Of a DNA stretch of 64,000 bases, positions 58,073 to 64,000 are shown piece after piece (position 1 is the stretch's first letter; each line of letters starts with the position of its first letter). The notes beneath the pieces were generated by a model. That model saw only the letters and a list, made by a program, of their open reading frames with translations, made no database searches and was not told the origin of the DNA. This stretch comes from Microbispora sp. H13382 (lineage in GTDB: Bacteria; Actinomycetota; Actinomycetes; Streptosporangiales; Streptosporangiaceae), in assembly GCF_014161445.1 (NCBI RefSeq), contig NZ_JABBXA010000002.1:1-64000 (forward strand), written 5' to 3'. Made by a program: the position numbers and the translations under genes.

Positions 58073-59521
58073 ATGGATCAGTCCCGCGCACCCGTGCTGG
58101 AGGCGCTCACCGCCTATCGCCGGCGGGGAGACCTCAGCTTCACTCCTCCCGGCCACAAGCAGGGGCGGGGGGTGGACCCACGGGTTCTGGAGATCCTGGG
58201 CGAGGATCTCTTCCGGGACGACGTCATGGTCATGAACGGCCTGGACGACCGGCTGCAGAGCAACGGCGTGCTCCAGAACGCGCAGCAGCTCATGGCGGAG
58301 GCCGTCGGCGCCGAGAAGGCGTTCTTCTCCACCTGCGGCAGCTCCCTGTCCGTCAAGAGCGCCATGCTCTCCGTGGCCGGTCCCGGGGAGAAACTGCTGG
58401 TCGCTCGCAACTCCCACAAGTCGGTCATCTCGGCGCTGATCCTGAGCGGCGTCGAGCCCGTCTGGGTCCACGGGGACTGGGACGGCGATCTCCACATGTC
58501 GTATCCGCCCACACCGCGGGCGATGGAGGAGGCGTTCAAGGCCGCCCCCGACGCCAAGGGCGCCATCGTCGCCAGCCCGGTGGACTACGGCACCTGCGCC
58601 GACCTCGCGAGCATCAGCGAAGTGTGCCGCAGGTACGACCGGACCTTCATCGTGGACGAGGCGTGGGGCGCCCACCTGCCGTTCCACGAGGACCTGCCCA
58701 CGTGGGGCATGAACGCCGGGGCGGACGTGTGCGTGACGAGCGTTCACAAGATGGGCAACGGGCTGGAGCAGAGCTCGGTGTTCCACCTCCAGGGCGACCG
58801 GGTGGACCCGGCCGTGCTCAAGGCGCGTGAGGACCTGCTCGGCACGACCAGCCCCTCGACGCTGATCTACGCGGCGCTCGACGGCTGGCGTAGGCAGATG
58901 GTGGAGCGCGGCAAGGACCTGCTCGACCGTGCGCTGGAGCTCGCGGAGTCGGTCCGGGGGGAGATCGACAAGATGCACGGCCTGTGGGTGCTGAGCAAGG
59001 AGAACACCGCGGCCTTCGACGTCGATCCGCTCAAGATCGTGATTGACGTGTCGCAGCTCGGCGTCGACGGCTACCACGCCTGCGACTGGCTGCGCGAGCG
59101 CTGCCACGTCAACTTCTCGCTGAGCGACCACCGCCGGGTCAGCGCCGAGATCACCGTCGCCGACAGCGAGGAGACGGTCGGCGTGCTGCTCGACGCGCTG
59201 CGCGCCCTGTCGTCGGCCTCCGACCTGCCGCCGGCGGCCAGGATCGACGTGCCCGAGCCGGGCGAGCTGGAGCTGGACGTCGCCATGCTGCCCAGGGACG
59301 CGTTCTTCGGGCAGGTCGAGATCGTGCCCACCGGTCAGGCGGTGGGCCGGATCGTGGCCGAGATGGTCACGCCGTACCCGCCCGGCGCGCCGGCCCTGTG
59401 CCCGGGCGAGCGCATCACGAAGCCGGTGCTGAGCTACCTGACCAGCGGGCTCGAAGGCGGCATGGGCATCCCGGACGTGAGCGACCCCAGCCTGAAGACG
59501 CTGCGCGTCGTCGCGGAGTGA
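58073..59521 (+). CDS. Orn/Lys/Arg decarboxylase family PLP enzyme
   Basis: 482 residues of the fold-type I group III decarboxylases. The N-terminus has LSFTPPGHKQGRGVDP; the cofactor region has FFSTCGSSLSVKSAML, RNSHKSVISALILSGVEPVWV and IVDEAWGAHLPFH; the PLP lysine is Lys226 in TSVHKMGNGLEQSS. The C-terminal domain ends with APALCPGERITKPVLSYL. Likely products are cadaverine, putrescine or agmatine. The short form without an N-terminal wing domain resembles the Gram-positive SpeA/Cad type; the substrate is not decided. ATG 58073 has GGGGGAGG upstream, and the longer frame is rejected. Confidence 0.9.
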   Translation: MDQSRAPVLEALTAYRRRGDLSFTPPGHKQGRGVDPRVLEILGEDLFRDDVMVMNGLDDRLQSNGVLQNAQQLMAEAVGAEKAFFSTCGSSLSVKSAMLSVAGPGEKLLVARNSHKSVISALILSGVEPVWVHGDWDGDLHMSYPPTPRAMEEAFKAAPDAKGAIVASPVDYGTCADLASISEVCRRYDRTFIVDEAWGAHLPFHEDLPTWGMNAGADVCVTSVHKMGNGLEQSSVFHLQGDRVDPAVLKAREDLLGTTSPSTLIYAALDGWRRQMVERGKDLLDRALELAESVRGEIDKMHGLWVLSKENTAAFDVDPLKIVIDVSQLGVDGYHACDWLRERCHVNFSLSDHRRVSAEITVADSEETVGVLLDALRALSSASDLPPAARIDVPEPGELELDVAMLPRDAFFGQVEIVPTGQAVGRIVAEMVTPYPPGAPALCPGERITKPVLSYLTSGLEGGMGIPDVSDPSLKTLRVVAE

Positions 59522-59524
59522 GGA

Positions 59525-60706
59525 TCAGGCCCAGCAGGAGGCGGCCGTCTGCGTCATGAGCAGCTCGGTCACCTCACGCAGGCGGCCGTGCCGGGCGTAC
59601 GCCGCCCGCTGACGCGCCGCCCCCGACCCGCTGTGCCGTATGCGGTCGAGCTGGAGGGTCAGCGGCGTCCAGTCGCCGTTCTCCTCCAGCACCGGCCGCA
59701 CGTGCTCGAGCAGGCGGTCCACCAGGCGCCAGGCCGGCACGCGAGCTCCGGTGAGCAGGTCGAAGGCTTCACCGTCCACGCCGTCACGGGCGGCCCGCCA
59801 GTAGGCCGCCCGTAGCAGGGTGTCCTCGACGTCGGGGGCGGGCACGCCGGCCCGCGCGTCACGCAGCGCCGTCTCGGCCAGCCCCCGCACGAGCCCGGCC
59901 AGCATCACGGCCTCGCCGGCGGTCGGGCACACGTCGGCAGCGCGGATCTCCAGCGTCGGCACGTGATCGGACAGGCGGACGAGCCAGTAGATCATTTTCC
60001 GGTCCATGATCACGCCTCCGGCAAGCATGCCGTCGACGAGGCTCTCGTAGTGCCGGAGCGACCGGAAGAACGGCGGCGGCTCCGCGCTCGGCCATCGGCC
60101 CATCATCAGCGCCCGCCAGCTCGCGTAGCCGGTGTCGCGGCCGTCCGCGATCGGCGAGTTGGCCGCGAGCGACTGCACGGCCGGGAGCCAGGGCCGCAAG
60201 TGGTTGCTGACCCGCAACGCCTCCTCGCGGTCCCCGATGCCCACGTGGACGTGGCAGCCGCACACCCCCTGGCCCTCCATGACGGCCCCGAACTCGCGGT
60301 GCATGGCGTGGTAGCGGGGGCACGGCGACAGGGGCGGCACCCCCGCGTTGCCGTCCAGTGCCGTGCCGCACGCGAGGAGCCCGAGCCCCGCGCTCGCGGC
60401 GGCCCCGGCGGCGGCGCGCCGCATCTCGAGCAGGTCGCCGTGCAGGTCCTCCAGGCTGACGTGCACCGCGCTGTTGCTCTCCAGTTGGAACTGTGTCAGT
60501 TCGAACACCAGCCGGTCCGCCCCCGGCCCGGCCGCCCGCTCGCGGATCTCCCGCGCCGCCGGGACGACCCGTCCGGTTCGCGGGTCGACGAGCAGGAACT
60601 CCTCCTCCACCCCGAGCGTGAGCGTCGCCGAACTCGCGGTTGCCTGCGCGACGAGGGAGGGTCCGTGCACGGTGTCGAACTGGACCTCCCTTGTCACGTC
60701 CGGCAT
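59525..60706 (-). CDS. ybdK: YbdK-type carboxylate-amine (glutamate-cysteine) ligase
   Basis: 393 residues of the GCS2 family. The first catalytic strand reads LTLGVEEEFLLVDPRTGRVVP (near 29-49) and is followed by FELTQFQLESNSAVHVSLEDL, GCHVHVGIGDREEALRVSNHLRPWLPAVQSLAANSP and THEIRAADVCPTA-like VPTLEIRAADVCPTAGEAV. It makes gamma-glutamylcysteine or a related amide from a carboxylate and an amine with ATP. Mycothiol-producing actinomycetes often carry several copies of uncertain physiological substrate. ATG 60706 is used; the frame extends 32 codons upstream without codon support. It is convergent with the decarboxylase (three bases between stops). Confidence 0.88.
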   Translation of the reverse strand: MPDVTREVQFDTVHGPSLVAQATASSATLTLGVEEEFLLVDPRTGRVVPAAREIRERAAGPGADRLVFELTQFQLESNSAVHVSLEDLHGDLLEMRRAAAGAAASAGLGLLACGTALDGNAGVPPLSPCPRYHAMHREFGAVMEGQGVCGCHVHVGIGDREEALRVSNHLRPWLPAVQSLAANSPIADGRDTGYASWRALMMGRWPSAEPPPFFRSLRHYESLVDGMLAGGVIMDRKMIYWLVRLSDHVPTLEIRAADVCPTAGEAVMLAGLVRGLAETALRDARAGVPAPDVEDTLLRAAYWRAARDGVDGEAFDLLTGARVPAWRLVDRLLEHVRPVLEENGDWTPLTLQLDRIRHSGSGAARQRAAYARHGRLREVTELLMTQTAASCWA

Positions 60707-60936
60707 GAGCGATCTTCTTTGGAGGAGGGTCCAGTCGGTCAATCCCCCACTCCCCCGGACCATGAGGCGAAAAACCACAAATGGCGTTTCTTGACCCTCC
60801 ACTCTTGACCCTCCACACGGGGCGAAGGACTCTCCGCGAGCCGTACGCCCCGGTCCCGCGGCGTCGCTGCCCTAGACTGACATCGTCTCCCCCCGCCCCG
60901 CCGTCCCCCGTTCGCAGCGTCCGCCGAGGTGTGCTC

Positions 60937-61311
60937 GTGACCGCCGCCGTCGTAATGACCCCCGTGTCCGCCCCTGTCGCCGACCACGTGCTGGTCGTCG
61001 CGCTCGACGGCGCCTTGGACTACACGAACGCCGAGCGGCTGCGCCAGGACGTCGAGGCGGCCCTCGGCGGGGAGCGGCACGAGCTCGTCCTCGACCTGAG
61101 CCTGCTGAGCTTCTGCGACTCCACGGGCATCCGCATCCTGCTGGCGGTGCGGAAGCTGCTGCAGGAGCGGAACGGCGCGGTGACGCTGGCGGGCCTGAAT
61201 CCGCGGCTCACGAGGATCTTCACGACCACCGGGCTGATCAACGGCTTCGCCGTCGCGCCGGGCCTCGCGGAGGCCGTCGACATGGTCGTCGCGCGGTCGA
61301 CCCCCAGGTGA
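60937..61311 (+). CDS. STAS-domain anti-sigma factor antagonist
   Basis: 124 residues: VLVVALDGALDYTNAERLRQDVEAAL, LVLDLSLLSFCDSTGIRILLAVRKLLQ with the Ser target in DSTG, then VTLAGLNPRLTRIFTTTGLINGFAV. GTG 60937 is preferred, with GAGG seven bases upstream; ATG 60955 and GTG 60931 are alternatives. A GHKL ATPase gene follows 82 bp later on the same strand. The two look like an RsbV/RsbW-type partner pair, the antagonist being the kinase's substrate. Confidence 0.88.
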   Translation: MTAAVVMTPVSAPVADHVLVVALDGALDYTNAERLRQDVEAALGGERHELVLDLSLLSFCDSTGIRILLAVRKLLQERNGAVTLAGLNPRLTRIFTTTGLINGFAVAPGLAEAVDMVVARSTPR

Positions 61312-61393
61312 AGGCATCGGACGAGTAACGAGACGGTAGCCTCGGAGATACCGGGCGGCAGACCCAGCCGGAAGGCAGCGGCGAGGAGGACAG

Positions 61394-61834
61394 GTGGTGG
61401 ATCACCGCCGGCAGTGGCCGATTACGGATGATCTCGCGGCACTGCGCGAGAACATCCAGCGGTACGCCGTGCAGGCGGGCCTCACCGGCCCCCGGCTGGA
61501 CGACCTCGTCATCGCCGCCAACGAGGCCGCCATCAACGTGCTGGAGCACGGTGGGGGAGCCGGCACGCTGGCGATCTCGTGCGACGGCGGCGTGGTCGCC
61601 GTCGACGTCGCCGACCACGTCGGCGCCCTGCCGCCGGGCGCGGTGCCGGGAGAGCGGCCCGGCGGCCGCGCCGACCGCGGCTTCGGCCTGTGGCTCATGG
61701 GCGAGCTGTGCGACTCGGTGACCATCGACCAGATCCCCGGTCAGTCGACCGTCCGGCTGTTCATGCGGGTGGACGGCGGAGATCCGCCCGCCGGTGGGGG
61801 CGCCGCCTCCCTGCGCGGCGCTCACTGGGCCTGA
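61394..61834 (+). CDS. GHKL ATPase anti-sigma factor (RsbW-like)
   Basis: 146 residues. HATPase_c features are LDDLVIAANEAAINVLEHGGGAG (N-box), VAVDVADHVGALPP, and a G2-like DRGFGLWLMGELCDSVTI, ending in a STVRLFMRV strand. The G2 box (RGFGLWLM) is better preserved than in the protein at 2529, suggesting an active kinase. GAGGAGGA precedes the GTG. Directly after a STAS gene, it is the likely kinase/anti-sigma partner; the controlled sigma factor is not in the window. Confidence 0.85.
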   Translation: MVDHRRQWPITDDLAALRENIQRYAVQAGLTGPRLDDLVIAANEAAINVLEHGGGAGTLAISCDGGVVAVDVADHVGALPPGAVPGERPGGRADRGFGLWLMGELCDSVTIDQIPGQSTVRLFMRVDGGDPPAGGGAASLRGAHWA

Positions 61835-62006
61835 GCGGGCGGCGGCCCGTCGCGGACCCAGGAAAGCACCCTGGCCGGCCCTGGTCGAGCCTTGGTTGAG
61901 CCCCGGTTGGCCCAGGGCATCGTCCCGATCCCGTAAACCCGGCCTTCAGGGCTCTCCGGCCGCCTTAACCTGGGTCCGCGACCACCTCCTCACGGCTGCT
62001 GGACGG

Positions 62007-62195
62007 CTACCTGAGGAATGCCCATGACGCGGCGGCAACCGCGATCAGGGCGCAGAGGCGGATGGTCCGGGGTGTGCTGTCCACCACGTCCCGGACCGCT
62101 CTGGCCACCTCTCCGATCCACGAGCCGAACTCCGGGTCGTGAATCCGCCCTTCGATACGGCGTCCCGCGCTCCCGCGGGGCCTGATAGCAGTCAT
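62007..62195 (-). CDS. Small tail-anchored membrane protein (62 aa)
   Basis: 62 residues: a basic N-terminus (MTAIRPRGSAGRRIEGRIHD), an amphipathic segment (WIGEVARAVRDVVDS) and one C-terminal hydrophobic helix (RLCALIAVAAASWAFLR). GGGAGGGG precedes the ATG at good spacing. No family recognised; this type of very small membrane protein is common in actinomycetes. It is transcribed away from the partner-switching pair. Confidence 0.65.
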   Translation of the reverse strand: MTAIRPRGSAGRRIEGRIHDPEFGSWIGEVARAVRDVVDSTPRTIRLCALIAVAAASWAFLR

Positions 62196-62693
62196 CGGGG
62201 CCCCCTCCCCATATGCGCTGTCCGAAAGCGATGTCTCGGACGTTCGATCGGCCCGATCAGGAATCCGTTCCCGGCCGGTCGGTAGCGCGCCATGGGCGGA
62301 ATCCCCGCCGCCGTCGCGTCGCCGACCCGGTAGGAGGGATTCCGGACCATTTCCCCGATGTTCACAGGTGACCCACCGTGTACGCAACGAGAACGAGCGG
62401 CATTCGAGGTTCCGTACGAAGAGTGACGATCAGATCACAGCTTGCGATAGCCTTTGATCCTGATTTGTCCCGCGATGAGTAGTTGTCTGTCCGATTTGTC
62501 CGCGGCCCTTTCCGGAATTTTGGGTCAGCGCGCGACACGCCGTCATTTGTCTCAGAGGACGGCATCGGGCGGCATATCCGGGCGCCCGCGACACCTGGGC
62601 AAGGCGCCCGGAACCGCATGCTAATTGGGGATGCCGGAGACGATGTTACCGAAAGTGATGCCGTCGTCACACACCCGGGAGTGGGTGGCGCGG
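62196..62693. other. 498-bp intergenic region
   Basis: No convincing gene. The centre (about 62380-62560) is AT-richer and promoter-like, and should carry the promoter of the small minus-strand gene. A 9-bp stem, CCGGGCGCC (62578-62586) with GGCGCCCGG (62603-62611), is a possible terminator of the 82-residue gene. Confidence 0.5.
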
Positions 62694-62942
62694 TCAGGCG
62701 CCGAGGTCGCGCACGGCGTTCTCCAGGCAGCGGGTGAGTATCTCCACCCGCTCCTCGGTCACCGGCTCGTCGCTGTGGGCCTCGGGCAGGTCCGCGCGGC
62801 GCACCACCACGAGCTTGCGGTGCCTCTCGTCGAGTTCGTCGATCGGCAGCACGAGGCACTCGCCCCGGACGAAGACCAGCGCGACGTCCGGATCGGCCGA
62901 CTCCAGCAGCCGGCGTACGCAGTCGGGGTCGAGCAGCGCCAT
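62694..62942 (-). CDS. Small hypothetical protein (82 aa)
   Basis: 82 residues beginning MALLDPDCVRRLLESADPDVALVFVRGECLVLPIDELDER and ending EERVEILTRCLENAVRDLGA. It is acidic and soluble, with predicted alternating helix and strand. Two to three cysteines are present without a spaced motif. Not recognised. The start is strongly supported by GGGAGG. It lies 23 bp downstream of the epimerase gene on the same strand and is probably co-transcribed with it. Confidence 0.7.
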   Translation of the reverse strand: MALLDPDCVRRLLESADPDVALVFVRGECLVLPIDELDERHRKLVVVRRADLPEAHSDEPVTEERVEILTRCLENAVRDLGA

Positions 62943-62965
62943 CGTGCCTCCCTCTCGGCCGGCGT

Positions 62966-64000
62966 TCACGGACGCGTGCCCACGCCCGTCGTGACCTCCT
63001 TGAGCCGCTCCCGGCCCGAGTCGGGCGCGAGCGGCGGGGTCTCCATGCCCGCACCGCGCCGCATGCCCTCGATCACCGCGCGCAGGGCGTCCACCGCGCT
63101 GTGCCGCGGCTGCCAGCCCAGTTCCTCACGGGCGCGGGTGGTGTCCATGATCGGGATCTGCAGGACCATCTCCACCATGCCGGGCGAGGCCGGGATCAGC
63201 CGCAGGTGCCAGCCCGCCGACACCGCCGTACGCACCACCGCGGCCGGGAGGGGCACCCGCCGGGCGCCGAGCAGGTCCGCCAGCACGGAGGCGTCGATCA
63301 ACGGGTCGGCGGCCAGGTTGAACGCCCCCCGCACGTCGCGGGTGAGCGCCAGCCGGAACGCCTCGCCGGCGTCCCGCGAGTGCAGCGCCTGGAACCGCAG
63401 GCGCGGCATGTCCGGCACGAACGGGATCAACTCCGGCCGCATCAGGCGCTGCGGCAGGAACGGCCCGGCGAACAGCCGTCGCTGCTCGGTCGCGGCCTCC
63501 TCCTTGAAGATGAACCCCGGGCGCATCCGCACCACGCGGATGTCCGGGTGGTCGCGCTCGAAGATGTCGAGCACGCGCTCGACGTAGGCCTTCTCCCGGC
63601 CGTACGCGGCGTTCGGCCAGCCGTGGGTCGGCCAGGACTCGTCGACGGGCGGGTCCTTGGGCCCGGGCGAGTACGCCCCCACGGACGAGGAGTGGACGAG
63701 GACCGAGACCCCGGCCCGGGCGGCGGCGTCGAAGACGCGCGCGCTCCCGAGCACGTTGGACCTCCACGTGGTGACCGGGTCGTGGGTGGGCTGGAACAGC
63801 CAGGCCAGGTGCACGACCGCGTCGGCGCCGGCGAAGATCGGGTCGAGGTCGTCCCGGAAGACGTCGGCCGTACGCCATTCGGTCTTCGCCGGACGCCAGC
63901 CCGGCATCCGCCTGGCCACCCCGACGATCGAGGTCACGCTGGTCTCGGACTCGAGGGCGGTGAGCACGCTCGTGCCGACGTTCCCGCTCGCACCAATCAC
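62966..64000 (-). CDS. NAD-dependent epimerase/dehydratase (N-terminus beyond the window)
   Basis: At least 344 residues of an extended SDR. The Rossmann glycine motif IGASGNVGTSVL lies at the very edge, so the true start is probably a few codons outside. DAVVHLAWLFQPTHDP, VLVHSSSVGAYSPGP and the active-site Tyr-x3-Lys (YGREK) follow in order; RLRFQALHSRDAGEAFRLAL and HSAVDALRAVIEGMRRGAG are typical C-terminal segments. It likely acts on a nucleotide sugar or similar substrate with NAD(P); substrate unknown. Confidence 0.88.
   Translation of the reverse strand: MIGASGNVGTSVLTALESETSVTSIVGVARRMPGWRPAKTEWRTADVFRDDLDPIFAGADAVVHLAWLFQPTHDPVTTWRSNVLGSARVFDAAARAGVSVLVHSSSVGAYSPGPKDPPVDESWPTHGWPNAAYGREKAYVERVLDIFERDHPDIRVVRMRPGFIFKEEAATEQRRLFAGPFLPQRLMRPELIPFVPDMPRLRFQALHSRDAGEAFRLALTRDVRGAFNLAADPLIDASVLADLLGARRVPLPAAVVRTAVSAGWHLRLIPASPGMVEMVLQIPIMDTTRAREELGWQPRHSAVDALRAVIEGMRRGAGMETPPLAPDSGRERLKEVTTGVGTRP

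Noticed and set aside
62362..63054. 230-codon minus-strand frame over the small 82-aa gene
   Set aside because: Arg/Pro-rich shadow of two real genes and an AT-richer intergenic stretch; no start with a ribosome-binding site.
1..64000. tRNA, rRNA, insertion sequences, prophage genes, CRISPR arrays, replication origin
   Set aside because: Looked for characteristic sequences and gene products throughout and found none that could be supported by reading alone.

Overview
The window is 64 kb of very GC-rich DNA (coding frames almost always end codons in G or C) from a filamentous, soil-type actinomycete. Streptosporangiales or Streptomycetales would both fit; nothing seen fixes the genus. Support comes from the many secreted or Tat/lipoprotein-exported glycoside hydrolases and lyases, the LacI- and ROK-controlled ABC sugar importers, SpoIIE/SpoIIAA-type partner-switching proteins, GTG starts, and several apparently leaderless genes. 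No tRNA, rRNA, CRISPR array, insertion sequence or prophage gene was recognised.

Layout. 1-4 kb holds small regulators: the 3' end of a membrane protein, a VOC protein divergent from a MarR repressor with two operator palindromes, a MerR regulator, a GHKL ATPase and an AraC regulator. 4-11 kb is a LacI / GH3 unit divergent from a sugar ABC importer, with matched operator palindromes on both sides. 11-15 kb has a multidomain GH18 chitinase with its own promoter and operator, a tiny secreted protein and a SMI1/KNR4-LRR protein. 15-22.8 kb is a tightly overlapping seven-gene operon: ROK regulator, SsuCBA-like ABC importer, two cytoplasmic sulfatases and the formylglycine-generating enzyme that activates them. 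It diverges from a secreted GH43 enzyme. 25.4-27.2 kb carries four tandem paralogous small secreted proteins sharing a gap-free N/Q/G-rich motif and a C-terminal Cys pair. This is the most novel-looking element.

27-33.7 kb: a STAS antagonist with a GAF-SpoIIE phosphatase, a large M6-like metalloprotease without a signal peptide, and an Rsm22-like methyltransferase. 33.8-37 kb: a PL8-type lyase divergent from a Cip1-like secreted protein, with a perfect CebR-type box between them. 37-44.7 kb: an eight-gene operon with mostly 4-nt overlaps, encoding a membrane protein, GT2, CofD/YvcK-like protein, HAD phosphatase, nucleotidyltransferase, flippase, GT4 and GT2, with a near-perfect CebR-type box over its probable transcription start. 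It looks like envelope glycoconjugate synthesis with an unusual activated-intermediate step.

45.3-56.7 kb is a second carbohydrate locus: an LplABC-like importer, LacI regulator, secreted CBM2-GH5-X2-CBM46 endoglucanase, GH95 and GH42. This enzyme set would suit decorated xyloglucan. 56.7-64 kb: more partner-switching genes (two STAS, one GHKL ATPase), an Orn/Lys/Arg decarboxylase, a YbdK-type glutamate-cysteine ligase, small conserved proteins and a truncated NAD-dependent epimerase at the window end.

Together, the region couples plant-polysaccharide and chitin sensing (LacI, ROK and CebR-type boxes) to secreted enzymes, importers, intracellular glycosidases, sulfate-ester hydrolysis and envelope-glycan synthesis.
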